Below, piece after piece: positions 1-7,127 of a stretch of DNA of 15,914 nt. The notes under the pieces are model-generated. The model did not search any database, was not told the DNA's origin, and saw only the letters and a program-made list of their open reading frames with translations. Made by a program: the position numbers and the translations under genes. The stretch's first letter is position 1; the number at the start of each line of letters is the position of its first letter. Source of the stretch: JAGDXZ01 sp049966915 (GTDB lineage: Archaea > Micrarchaeota > Micrarchaeia > Micrarchaeales > CABMGC01); the NCBI GenBank assembly GCA_049966915.1, contig JBMFTS010000011.1, positions 1 to 15,914 on the forward strand. Direction: 5' to 3'.

Positions 1-5
1 GAAAA

Positions 6-77
6 TGGGCCCGCGGAGAGTTGAACTCCGATCTCCACTCTGTGAAAGTGGCGTCTTAACCGCTGGACCACGAGCCC
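6..77 (-). tRNA. tRNA-Val(CAC)
   Basis: The reverse strand folds as a full cloverleaf. The acceptor stem is GGGCTCG/CGGGCCC with one T5-G68 wobble. The anticodon stem is CCACT/AGTGG around the 7-base loop TTCACAG, so the anticodon is CAC (valine, GTG codons). The T stem is CGGAG/CTCCG around TTCAACT, and the discriminator is A at position 6. The 3' CCA is not encoded. The gene starts a T run (TTTTC) right after its 3' end before the window edge, a plausible terminator. The D stem has only three clear pairs (GTC/GAC). An AT-rich patch near 107-118 is at the right distance for a TATA box. Confidence 0.93.
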
Positions 78-200
78 ACACCGCGCGTTGGTGGCGCGTG
101 CTACGCCATATTTCATATCTTATACATATTTAGTGTTTATATCATTTTGTTTTATTGCAGACATAAGCGCGTGCGCCAAATGACTGCGCACACAGTATCT

Positions 201-209
201 TTTTTAAAG
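201..209 (+). promoter_or_regulatory. candidate TATA box of the cobalamin adenosyltransferase gene
   Basis: TTTTTAAAG lies with its centre about 31 bases before the ATG at 236. This predicts a transcript start only a few bases before the ATG, as in short-leader archaeal genes. A second AT-rich patch at 222-228 is too close to the start to act as the box. Call from position and composition only. Confidence 0.35.
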
Positions 210-235
210 TGCTCGTGCTAGTTATATAGGTAAGC

Positions 236-775
236 ATGCCTTTCTACACCGGTTTGGGCGACAACGGCAAATCTGGCACAATGGACGAATCTGGAATAGA
301 CAAGTCATCAGACATTTTTGAAGCGGAAGGGGACATAGACGAATTGAACAGCTACATAGGCCTTGCAGCTTATTACGTTGAAGACGAGCGCGTAAGAAAT
401 ATGCTCAAGCGCGTCCAAAACGAGCTTTTCTCGATAGGCGCTTTGCTCGCAACAAAAGAAAGAAGCAAGCTAAAAGTAAATGAGTTTGGAAACGAGCACA
501 CAAAAATGCTTGAACAAGAAATAGAGCGCATGTCAAAGGCGCTTCCGGAACCTAAGGAATTTGTAATACCTGGCGGTTGCGAAGGCGCGGTGCACCTTCA
601 AGTGGCGAGGGCGCTTGCAAGAAGGGCGGAAAGGCGCGTTATCAAACTTGCAAAAACGCAAGAAGTGGAGAGCGGCATTAAAAGTTATCTAAACAGGCTC
701 TCTACCTATTTTTATGTGGCTGCGCTTTACCTTAACAAGAGCGAAGGCATAGAAGAAGAACACCCCGAGTACTAG
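236..775 (+). CDS. PduO-type ATP:cob(I)alamin adenosyltransferase
   Basis: The 179-residue product matches the PduO-type corrinoid adenosyltransferases, which move the adenosyl group of ATP to cob(I)alamin to make adenosylcobalamin. Seen directly: an N-terminal ATP-binding segment YTGLGDNGKSGT (residues 4-15), the family signature GDIDELNSYIGLA (32-44), the helix with ARRAERRV near 127-134, and YLNRLSTYF near 150-158, where the family usually has D instead of T. Length is typical of the family. The protein should be cytosolic and trimeric, by family knowledge. It stands alone: the neighbours are tRNA-Val upstream and the convergent scpB downstream, with no other B12 gene in view. It implies that the organism uses at least one adenosylcobalamin enzyme. 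ATG at 236 is the natural start because the ATP-binding motif begins at residue 4. Confidence 0.9.
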   Translation: MPFYTGLGDNGKSGTMDESGIDKSSDIFEAEGDIDELNSYIGLAAYYVEDERVRNMLKRVQNELFSIGALLATKERSKLKVNEFGNEHTKMLEQEIERMSKALPEPKEFVIPGGCEGAVHLQVARALARRAERRVIKLAKTQEVESGIKSYLNRLSTYFYVAALYLNKSEGIEEEHPEY

Positions 776-860
776 CACTAGAGCGTTTGAGCAGTTTGGT
801 AATAATGGAGCAGCAGAACATTAGAACGGCAGAGCATTAGCTGGCAAGTCCTGAAACGCG

Positions 861-1325
861 CTACCCTGTTGCAAAATATTCCTGAAACTTGCTGGTAACA
901 AAAAGCTTTTTGCTCCTGCCCTGTTTCTTCGCTGATATAAATTCTTTCTCTATAAGCTCCTTTACGTGGTCGTAAGTTACTTCGCCAAACGCCTTGACAA
1001 GCTCGCTTTGCAGTATGCCGTCGTTTTTGCTTACATACGCGAGAAGCCTGAGAGCGCCTTTGCTTATCTCCGGACCGCTAGCCAAGCTGCTTACCTTGCT
1101 GGCGTATTCCGGCTTTATCGTCATCATGTACTTGCCGCCTATTTCTTCTATTTCTATGGCCGTGTCCCTGCTCTTGTATTCTTCTGCAAGCTGCTTGACA
1201 TACGCATCAACCTGGCCCAAGGCTCCGATGCCAGCTACCCTGGCTATTTCCTCTATGCTAAGCGCCCTTGATGACATGAACAGCGCGGCTTCAACAAGGC
1301 TCTTGTAGTTTACGGCCTCTCCCAT
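861..1325 (-). CDS. scpB: segregation and condensation protein B (ScpB)
   Basis: The 154-residue protein has the two winged-helix units of ScpB, the kleisin-associated subunit that dimerises and binds ScpA in the SMC chromosome-condensation complex. Recognisable pieces are VEAALFMSSRALSIEEIARVAG near the start, the central strands IEEIGGKYMMTIKPEY, and the second winged helix beginning EISKGALRLLAYV. The ATG at 1325 sits two codons past the scpA stop, with an AGGGT-like site just upstream. A TTG at 1343 would add six residues and overlap scpA, and is less likely. The gene is directly downstream of scpA on the same strand, so the two are surely one operon. The gene for SMC itself is not in the window. 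The 3' end faces the adenosyltransferase gene across about 85 bases with no obvious signal. Confidence 0.88.
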   Translation of the reverse strand: MGEAVNYKSLVEAALFMSSRALSIEEIARVAGIGALGQVDAYVKQLAEEYKSRDTAIEIEEIGGKYMMTIKPEYASKVSSLASGPEISKGALRLLAYVSKNDGILQSELVKAFGEVTYDHVKELIEKEFISAKKQGRSKKLFVTSKFQEYFATG

Positions 1326-1329
1326 GCTA

Positions 1330-2025
1330 CTACCCTGCTTCAATTACCTTTATCAGCAGTTCGCCGAAGAACCTTTCCTGAAAAAGGTCCACTTTGCCGC
1401 TTTGCGCGAGGAACAGCAAAGGCAGAAACAGCTCGAGCAGCAGGTTTTTCTCCGGGCTGATGGCACAGAGCTCGGAAAATGTAAGCATGCCAGTCGAATC
1501 GGCATGCTTCTTCAGCGTTTCGTATACGGCATTGGCCTCCGCTTCGACGTCGGCTATAGACACTGCAAACGGCACAGGCCTCTGCATCTCCGCGAACTTC
1601 TGTTCGCGGGATTCCTTTGTTTTTATCGCTTCGTCAAGCGCGCTTATCAGCTCGGCAAGAGTTATCTTGCGCTTTGGCGGCAGTCTTACCCTTGGCGTCA
1701 GCACATCGGCTAGCAGCTGCTGCTGCGGCTGCTCTTCCTCGGCTTGCGGCTGCTCCTCGTCCTCCAAATTAAGCATGTCGCTTTTAAGCCTTACCAAAAT
1801 CGCAGCGGCGAGCATCATATTGGCTGGCACTTTCAAATCCAACAGCCTTATGGCGCGTATCGCAGCCAAGTACTCCTCGACAAGCTTGCTTATATTTATG
1901 TCCCAAGGGTCTATTGCATTTCTCCTAACAAGCTCGAAAAGAAGGTCTTTCCATGTGGCTTCCCTTACAAACTGCTCCAAGTCCAAGCTCCCTTGTAGCA
2001 CTACTTCTCTCTCTGCAACTTGCAT
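1330..2025 (-). CDS. scpA: segregation and condensation protein A (ScpA, kleisin)
   Basis: This is the kleisin subunit that bridges the SMC heads and carries ScpB. The N-terminal half has the family core: WKDLLFELVRRNAIDPWDINI, then KLVEEYLAAI, then MMLAAAILVRLKSDML, where the family reads A..L..AA.L..lKS..LL. A glutamate/glutamine-rich linker (EDEEQPQAEEEQPQQQ) follows, and the C-terminal winged helix ends in FGELLIKVIEAG. From the ATG at 2025 it is 231 residues. A GTG at 2034 would add three and would be exactly leaderless if the TATA-like AAATAAATA at about 2055-2063 is the promoter, so either start is possible. It is first in the scpA-scpB pair. Confidence 0.9.
   Translation of the reverse strand: MQVAEREVVLQGSLDLEQFVREATWKDLLFELVRRNAIDPWDINISKLVEEYLAAIRAIRLLDLKVPANMMLAAAILVRLKSDMLNLEDEEQPQAEEEQPQQQLLADVLTPRVRLPPKRKITLAELISALDEAIKTKESREQKFAEMQRPVPFAVSIADVEAEANAVYETLKKHADSTGMLTFSELCAISPEKNLLLELFLPLLFLAQSGKVDLFQERFFGELLIKVIEAG
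1483..1509. repeat. perfect 9-bp inverted repeat inside scpA
   Basis: AAGCATGCC at 1483-1491 is followed after nine bases by its exact reverse complement GGCATGCTT at 1501-1509. It lies in the C-terminal half of scpA and could form a hairpin in the scpA-scpB message. No function is evident and it may be chance. Confidence 0.6.
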
Positions 2026-2121
2026 GGTCGCCACAAAAATAATAAAACTTACAGAAATAAATAAGTTGGCTATTGACGTGCAGCGCGATTTATACCTTAT
2101 TTCAACAATTTCATCAACCTA

Positions 2122-2134
2122 ATTATTAAATATC
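2122..2134 (+). promoter_or_regulatory. candidate TATA box of the aldehyde dehydrogenase gene
   Basis: ATTATTAAATATC lies about 33 bases before the ATG at 2163, which predicts a leader of a few bases. It may also drive the DUF192 and sua5 genes downstream. Based on position and composition. Confidence 0.4.
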
Positions 2135-2162
2135 TTAATACAATCAGCGATAGGCGATTCAC

Positions 2163-3785
2163 ATGGCCGAAGTTTTTCAAAACGAATTCACGTACAGGCA
2201 TTTTGTAGAAGCAGGCAAGGAAGAGGATTTTGACAGGGCATTCGAAGAAGCAGTAGAGCAGGTAAAGAAAAATGAGCTTGGAAAAACCATACCCATGTAC
2301 ATTGGTGGCAAGGCGGTTGTTGCCGAAGAAACCATGTCGGAGAGCTCGCCCATAGACGGCACGCTCATAGGCACGTTCCAAAAAGGCACACGGGCGCATG
2401 CACAACAAGCAGTGGAGGCCGCGCTCGGCGCTTTCGAGCAGTGGTCGTCTTTGAGCTACAAGGAACGCGCGAACATATTTAGAAACGCGGCAGAAATATT
2501 CAGAAAAAGAAAGTTCGAAATAGCTGCTGTGCTCAGCATAGAAAACGGGAAAAGCAGGTACGAATCCGTAGGCGAAGTAGATGAAGCCATAGATTTCCTA
2601 AATTACTATTCGCAGGAATACGAGAAAAACAAAGGATATTCGAGAAAGACGCAGCTGGGCGCAAGCACGGCAAAGGTAGAAGCAGGATTCCAAGGCGCGC
2701 CTGGGGCAATGGAACAGATAACAATCGCCATGAAACCGTATGGCGTATTTGGCGTGCTGGCCCCATTCAATTTTCCGATATCGATATCAGTAGGCATGAG
2801 TTCAGGAGCCATGATAACCGGCAACACTGTGGTGTTCAAGCCGTCAAGCACCGACAACATGTCTCTGCTTACGGGCCTGAAAATTTACGAAGTCTTCAAG
2901 GAAGCCGGCGTGCCAGACGGCGTTTTCAACTATGTCACAGGACCTGGATCCGAAGTGGGAGACGAACTCGTGGTAAGCAACAAAGTTAGCGGCATAGTGT
3001 TTACGGGATCGCGCGCAGTTGGAATGAGCATGATGAAGAAGGTCCTCGACATGGGCATGCAGAAGGTGTTCGTTATAGAAATGGGAGGCAAGAATCCAGC
3101 CATAGTTTCAAAATATGCAAACATAGACGATGCGGTTGCAGGCGTGGCCAGCGCAGCATTCGGCTTTGACGGCCAGAAATGCAGCGCCTGCTCGAGAGTT
3201 TACGTGCACGAGTCAATAAAGGAGGAGTTTGTATCAAAGCTCATAGAAAAGGCAAGGTCCTTCGCAATAGGCGATCCGCTAAAGAAAGAAGTTTACATGG
3301 GGCCGTTGATAAGCCAGAAAGCTCTTGAAAAATACAAGCAGGCAATCGAGGAGGCAAAGTCGGAAGGCCGCGTACTTTACGGCGGCAACTCTGTAGACAC
3401 AGGACTGAAAGGCGCATATGTAGAGCCGGCAATTGTAGAAGTGGAGCAAAGCAGTAGGATAATGCACGAAGAGCTATTTGTGCCTGTGCTTGCAATAGAC
3501 ACATTCAAGAATTTCAAGGAGGCGCTTCAAAAGGCAAACGACACGGAATACGGCCTTACCGCAGGCCTGTACAGCCAGAAACGCAGCGAAATAAAAGAAT
3601 TCGTCAACGGCATACAGGCTGGCGTGGTATATGTCAACAGGAGGACAAGCGCAACAACAGGAGCCATAGTCGGCGCGCATACGTTTGTTGGCTGGAAAGG
3701 CAGCGGGTCTACAGGCAAGGGCACCGGCAGCAAGCACTATCTGCAGCAGTTTCTGAGGGAGCAGAGCCTAGCCATAGTGAAATAA
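2163..3785 (+). CDS. aldehyde dehydrogenase, 1-pyrroline-5-carboxylate dehydrogenase type
   Basis: The 540-residue protein is a complete NAD(P)-dependent aldehyde dehydrogenase. Catalytic residues are visible: N203 in PFNFP, K226 in FKPSS, E306 in IEMGGK and the nucleophile C340 in FGFDGQKCSACSR. The last motif, the N-terminal extension with the IGGK strand at about 47-50, EAIDFLNYY (141-149) and a C-terminal VNRRT..TGAIVG block are those of the free-standing P5C dehydrogenases, which oxidise glutamate-gamma-semialdehyde to glutamate in proline breakdown. Substrate is inferred from these motifs. A non-phosphorylating glyceraldehyde-3-phosphate or other semialdehyde dehydrogenase cannot be excluded. 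No proline dehydrogenase is in the window. A TATA-like ATTATTAAATATC near 2122-2134 is about 33 bases before the ATG. The DUF192 gene follows after 40 bases. Confidence 0.85.
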   Translation: MAEVFQNEFTYRHFVEAGKEEDFDRAFEEAVEQVKKNELGKTIPMYIGGKAVVAEETMSESSPIDGTLIGTFQKGTRAHAQQAVEAALGAFEQWSSLSYKERANIFRNAAEIFRKRKFEIAAVLSIENGKSRYESVGEVDEAIDFLNYYSQEYEKNKGYSRKTQLGASTAKVEAGFQGAPGAMEQITIAMKPYGVFGVLAPFNFPISISVGMSSGAMITGNTVVFKPSSTDNMSLLTGLKIYEVFKEAGVPDGVFNYVTGPGSEVGDELVVSNKVSGIVFTGSRAVGMSMMKKVLDMGMQKVFVIEMGGKNPAIVSKYANIDDAVAGVASAAFGFDGQKCSACSRVYVHESIKEEFVSKLIEKARSFAIGDPLKKEVYMGPLISQKALEKYKQAIEEAKSEGRVLYGGNSVDTGLKGAYVEPAIVEVEQSSRIMHEELFVPVLAIDTFKNFKEALQKANDTEYGLTAGLYSQKRSEIKEFVNGIQAGVVYVNRRTSATTGAIVGAHTFVGWKGSGSTGKGTGSKHYLQQFLREQSLAIVK

Positions 3786-3825
3786 CCGCAACTCTGAGCA
3801 ACGATGTCGTGCACTGGTGTGCTAC

Positions 3826-4257
3826 ATGAGCAACACAAAAAGAAAAGGCAGAAAAGGCATATTGTCAAGGATTTTTGGCACAGGAAACTATGAAACCAGA
3901 ACTATATACTTCAAAAGCACAGCAATAAAGGTGTTTATTGCCGATTCGTTTACCAAGAAAATGTTTGGGCTGATGCATTGGGAACGCCTCGGGGCAAGGG
4001 AAGGCATGCTGTTCCCGCTCAACAGCGCAGCCGAAGCGGGCATATGGATGCTCGGCATGAAGTTTTCAATAGACATAATATGGCTCGACGCAAAGGGAAA
4101 AGTAATTGACATGGTCGCAGGGGCAAAGCCCTGCAACATATTCACGTGCAAGGTGTACTATCCCGTTGGCAAGCCCAGCTACGTCCTTGAAATCGGCGCT
4201 GGCGTATCCAGAAAACTTGGGCTGAAGCCTGGAGCAAAAGTAAACTTGGGTAAATAG
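3826..4257 (+). CDS. DUF192 family protein (COG1430)
   Basis: The 143-residue product carries the DUF192 fold signature: TKKMFGLMHWERLGAREGMLF, then AGIWMLGMKFSIDIIWLDAKGKVIDM, matching the family pattern GLM...L....GMLF....WM..m.f.iDi.wld..g.v. The function of the family is unknown. Many members are exported, but this one has a basic N-terminus (KRKGRKG) and no clear signal peptide, so it probably stays cytosolic. The ATG at 3826 is preferred over a GTG at 3817. It follows the aldehyde dehydrogenase by 40 bases and precedes sua5 by 3 bases, so it is probably cotranscribed with sua5. Nothing in the neighbourhood suggests a substrate. Confidence 0.85.
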   Translation: MSNTKRKGRKGILSRIFGTGNYETRTIYFKSTAIKVFIADSFTKKMFGLMHWERLGAREGMLFPLNSAAEAGIWMLGMKFSIDIIWLDAKGKVIDMVAGAKPCNIFTCKVYYPVGKPSYVLEIGAGVSRKLGLKPGAKVNLGK

Positions 4258-4260
4258 CAC

Positions 4261-5340
4261 ATGACAAAGATACTGAAAGTGAATGCGTTCAGGCCGGAAA
4301 AAGACCGCGTGGCGTTAGCTGCACAGATTATCAGAAACGGCGGCACGGTAATATTTCCTACAGAAACTGTTTATGGACTAGGCGCAAACGCTTTCGATTC
4401 GGAAGCTGCGCTCAAGGTGTTCAAAGCCAAGGGCAGACCTGCCGACAACCCTCTCATAGTTCACATAGCAAGCATGCAGCAGTTGAACGAGGTGGTTTCT
4501 GGCGTGCCCGCCGCGCTTTTGCCGATATTGAACAAGGTATGGCCCGGTCCTATTACTTTCATATTCAACAAGCATGAGCGCATACCGCTTGCCGTAACCG
4601 GAGGCCTCCGGACTGTTGCAGTAAGAATGCCGGCCCATCCGGTTGCGCTGGAGTTGATAAAAGAAGCAGGCGTGCCCATAGCCGCGCCCAGCGCAAATGC
4701 GGCCACAAGACCCAGCCCGACCAAGGTGGAGCACATAATAAAAGAAATGTCTGGCAAGGTGGATGCAATAATAGACGCAGGCCAGACGTTCTTCGGGCTG
4801 GAATCGACAATAGTGGATGTTACCAAGTCGCCCCCTATACTGCTCAGGCCGGGCCCGTTCACGCTTGAATTACTGCACAAAATTTTAGGCAACGTAATTG
4901 TGGCGGAGGCGGCCAAGGGCAAAGCCGAATCTGCCGTTGCCATTGCTCCCGGAATGAAATACAAGCACTATGCGCCGCAGAAAAGGCTGCTGCTTGTAGC
5001 AGACACGCGCACGTTGGAGCAAATAGCGCAATACTGCCATGACCACGGTATAAAAATGGCCGTGCTTTGCAGCAGCGAAACCGCGAACGCGCTTGGCAAC
5101 AACGAAACAATAAGCCTTGGAAGCGAAAAGAACATGTACGAAATTGCCAGCAACTTGTTTGACTCGTTCAGGAGGCTTGACGAGCTTGAAGCAAAATTCG
5201 GACTTGTTCAGTCTTTCTCTGAGAAGGGCATAGGACTTGCAATCATGAACCGCATAAGAAAAGCCGCGGGCTTTTCATACATCAAAAGCCTGGCTGAGTT
5301 CAAAGACCTATTGGCTGAACTCGAAACGGACCTTCCCTAG
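4261..5340 (+). CDS. sua5: threonylcarbamoyl-AMP synthase, Sua5 type
   Basis: This enzyme makes threonylcarbamoyl-AMP from threonine, bicarbonate and ATP, the first step of t6A37 formation in ANN-decoding tRNAs. The 359 residues cover both parts of a Sua5 protein. The YrdC-like catalytic domain (about 10-205) shows TETVYGLG (35-41), KGRPADNPL (57-65), PGPITF (95-100), APSAN (142-146) and ESTIVD (181-186). The linker GMKYKHYAP (231-239) leads to the C-terminal Sua5 domain (about 242-345), ending with IMNRIRKAAG. It lies 3 bases after the DUF192 gene. Its last 33 bases overlap the 3' end of the opposite-strand transporter gene. tRNA-Ile(GAT), a t6A substrate by family knowledge, is encoded in the same window. 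Confidence 0.95.
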   Translation: MTKILKVNAFRPEKDRVALAAQIIRNGGTVIFPTETVYGLGANAFDSEAALKVFKAKGRPADNPLIVHIASMQQLNEVVSGVPAALLPILNKVWPGPITFIFNKHERIPLAVTGGLRTVAVRMPAHPVALELIKEAGVPIAAPSANAATRPSPTKVEHIIKEMSGKVDAIIDAGQTFFGLESTIVDVTKSPPILLRPGPFTLELLHKILGNVIVAEAAKGKAESAVAIAPGMKYKHYAPQKRLLLVADTRTLEQIAQYCHDHGIKMAVLCSSETANALGNNETISLGSEKNMYEIASNLFDSFRRLDELEAKFGLVQSFSEKGIGLAIMNRIRKAAGFSYIKSLAEFKDLLAELETDLP

Positions 5341-6534
5341 CTTGTTGTCGGCGCAGAGTTTCAGGTTTGTTTCCAAGTTTGCATCTGCGCTTTGCCAGCA
5401 GTAAACTTTGTAAGCGCACAACAGGCCGTAAATTCCCTCGCCTATGTTGTTGCATATGACATCGGTTATTTCGTTCGACTTTAACAACTCCCTGAATTCA
5501 GGCCCTATGCGCTCCTTTGACTTGAACTTGTTTTCCACATAGGTTATTTTTGTTTTCGGGCCGTCTCGCGTCTTAGTAAATTCAGCGATTGCAAAATACG
5601 TCGATTTGCCAAGTACGCTGCTTATTTTAGCATCTGGCCGCTTGTCGTCAACAGGCGCAAGAATTTTGAATTCCGTTCTTTCAACAGGTTCCACGTGCAC
5701 TGTTACCGAGTTAACGCTTTCCACCTGGTCTTTTATCCTGCTCTCGATTATTTCCGTCAACGGATGGGCCTCATCTATCGTCATGAAGGGATCCATTTCG
5801 ACTACTATTTCGGCAAATATTACAGGTCCGGACCATCTTAGCCTAACGTCCTTGACCTTCCTTATGCCGCTCACCGACTTTGTTATTTCTATGATTTTGT
5901 CCCTTGTTTCGGCAGACTTTGGCATGTCAAGAAGGCCGAAAATCGAATCCCGCGCTATAGAATACGCGGTAAAAATAAGCATCACAAAAGCTATCGCTAT
6001 CGCAAGCAGGTAGAAAGCTACAACGCCTGTTGCGCCATATGCAAGCAGGCCTATCGAAACGCCCAGGCCCTCGTATACGTCGGTATATGTGTGCTTGCCG
6101 TCTGCCGCAAGCGAAGACGAGCGCATGTATCTGCCAGCTTTTACCTTTATGTAGCCGGCAATGAAAAGGGGCACAACGGAAGCCAGCTCGAACAGCGCGG
6201 CGACCTCTGAAAGGCCCGGCGCTGACCTTATGCCCTCCAGCAAAAACTCCACGCCAAGATAGGCTATGAGAACCGCTATGAACAGCGACAGCAGGTCCTC
6301 GAGCCTGAACAGGCCGTAAGCCAATTTCTTGGCGAAATTGGCGCGAGTGACCCAAATCGCCAACAGCACGAACAGCGTAAGCACCGCGTCGAATACGATA
6401 TGCACTGTTTCCATTGCAAGCGCGACGTTGCGGGTGAGCGCGTAGCCGACAAGCCTCACTGCCAACGCTATACTCACACTTATGAACGCAAGCACGATCA
6501 GCCTGAACGGCCACAACTGCTGCTGGCTTTGCAT
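5308..6534 (-). CDS. cation diffusion facilitator transporter fused to a NifX/NifB-like domain
   Basis: The 408-residue protein begins with a membrane part (about 10-195) holding the paired metal-site motifs of cation diffusion facilitators: H45-x3-D49 in the second helix and H148-x3-D152 in the fifth (DGKHTYTDVYEG). Such proteins export divalent metals by proton antiport. The usual cytosolic dimerisation domain follows (about 205-285, ending SVTVHVEP). Residues about 288-406 then resemble the dinitrogenase iron-molybdenum cofactor (NifX/NifB C-terminal) fold: FKILAPVDD, ISSVLGKSTYFAIAEF, and LLKSNEITDVICNNIGEGIYG. This extra domain may sense or bind a metal or metal cluster; that is inference. 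It starts 12 bases after the archease stop, so both are probably on one transcript. The metal specificity cannot be read from the sequence. Confidence 0.88.
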   Translation of the reverse strand: MQSQQQLWPFRLIVLAFISVSIALAVRLVGYALTRNVALAMETVHIVFDAVLTLFVLLAIWVTRANFAKKLAYGLFRLEDLLSLFIAVLIAYLGVEFLLEGIRSAPGLSEVAALFELASVVPLFIAGYIKVKAGRYMRSSSLAADGKHTYTDVYEGLGVSIGLLAYGATGVVAFYLLAIAIAFVMLIFTAYSIARDSIFGLLDMPKSAETRDKIIEITKSVSGIRKVKDVRLRWSGPVIFAEIVVEMDPFMTIDEAHPLTEIIESRIKDQVESVNSVTVHVEPVERTEFKILAPVDDKRPDAKISSVLGKSTYFAIAEFTKTRDGPKTKITYVENKFKSKERIGPEFRELLKSNEITDVICNNIGEGIYGLLCAYKVYCWQSADANLETNLKLCADNKLGKVRFEFSQ

Positions 6535-6546
6535 GAAATGCGCCGG

Positions 6547-6969
6547 CTACACGTCAACAACTACGGTTATGCTCCACCGCCTTCCTTTCCTGACGCTAAG
6601 TTCTGAAGGCGTAACCGCCTTTATCTCTAGCATGGAAAAATCTTGGTTTGACTTCTTGCAAAGCAAATAGCCGATTATTTCGTGCCTTCTTGCATTGCTC
6701 TCGATTATTTTAAAGGCGTATGCGTTAAGGCTTTTCTCGTCTATTTGCGTGAGCATGTTTTGCAGAACATACCACACCAAGTCTTCTGCAGTGCTTGCTT
6801 TCTGCCGTATTTTTATGCGGCACGTATCTGCTTTGAGTGCGCGTATTTTCTTTATATCCAGCATTATGCCCAACATTGCTTCTGCTGCGTTTTCCAGCGC
6901 TTCTTTAAAGCTAGAGCCGTACGCCACGAACTTCTTCTCCGCAGTATGCGACAAGTACTTGTATTTCAC
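6547..6969 (-). CDS. archease
   Basis: Archease is the small activator of the tRNA-splicing RNA ligase RtcB and a modulator of tRNA methylation. The 140-residue product shows the family start KYKYLSHTAE (usual HTAD, so the conserved acidic residue is E rather than D), then FKEALENAAEAM, EDLVWYVLQNML, and the C-terminal EIKAVTPSELSV...WSITVVVDV. I chose the GTG at 6969 because it gives the N-terminus typical of the family, and because the strong TATA box at 7023-7032 would place transcription near 7002. The ATG at 7020 lies before that point, so the 17 extra residues it would add could not be translated from this promoter. The CDF fusion gene follows after 12 bases. The introned tRNA-Met in this window is a likely downstream beneficiary. 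Confidence 0.9.
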   Translation of the reverse strand: MKYKYLSHTAEKKFVAYGSSFKEALENAAEAMLGIMLDIKKIRALKADTCRIKIRQKASTAEDLVWYVLQNMLTQIDEKSLNAYAFKIIESNARRHEIIGYLLCKKSNQDFSMLEIKAVTPSELSVRKGRRWSITVVVDV

Positions 6970-7022
6970 GAAAACGCCCGCACAAAAGCATTGCCCGCTG
7001 CGCGCAACATGATTAGACATGC

Positions 7023-7032
7023 TATTTATATA
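7023..7032 (-). promoter_or_regulatory. TATA box of the archease-CDF transcript
   Basis: TATATAAATA on the minus strand is a near-ideal archaeal TATA box. Transcription should begin about 25 bases downstream, near 7002. This excludes the ATG at 7020 and points to the GTG at 6969 as the archease start. Confidence 0.6.
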
Positions 7033-7127
7033 TTCCTGATTCTATGTATAAGCGTCCTGTGAGGAATAGAGTAACTGCTGAAATGTGATGAAGTCTATAT
7101 CGGCCGAGGACAAATTGAAGGTTTTAC

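Noticed and set aside
6..77. Reading the tRNA-Val loop as anticodon TTC (glutamate)
   Set aside because: The 5-bp stem CCACT/AGTGG fixes the 7-base loop, and only CAC falls at positions 34-36.
82..98. CGCGC/GCGCG hairpin just upstream of tRNA-Val
   Set aside because: Only five pairs and located in the short tRNA leader; no known element fits it.
230..1491. The 11-mer GTAAGCATGCC occurs at 230-240 and at 1481-1491
   Set aside because: Many shared 11-mers are expected by chance in a window of this size, and the two sites have unrelated contexts.
1394..2122. 242-residue plus-strand frame rich in serine and cysteine
   Set aside because: It is antisense to scpA, which has the kleisin motifs. 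The Ser/Cys-rich repeats reflect the complement of the Glu/Gln-rich linker.
3811..3822. GCAC-TGGT-GTGC mini hairpin between the aldehyde dehydrogenase and DUF192 genes
   Set aside because: A 4-bp stem without a T tract is too weak to call a terminator.
5606..6013. 135-residue plus-strand open frame rich in Ser, Thr and Leu
   Set aside because: It lies wholly inside the CDF fusion gene on the other strand, whose motifs are clear, and it has no recognisable domain.
7044..7088. 14-codon frame upstream of the archaeosortase-like gene
   Set aside because: Too short to judge and without a clear ribosome site or context as a leader peptide.
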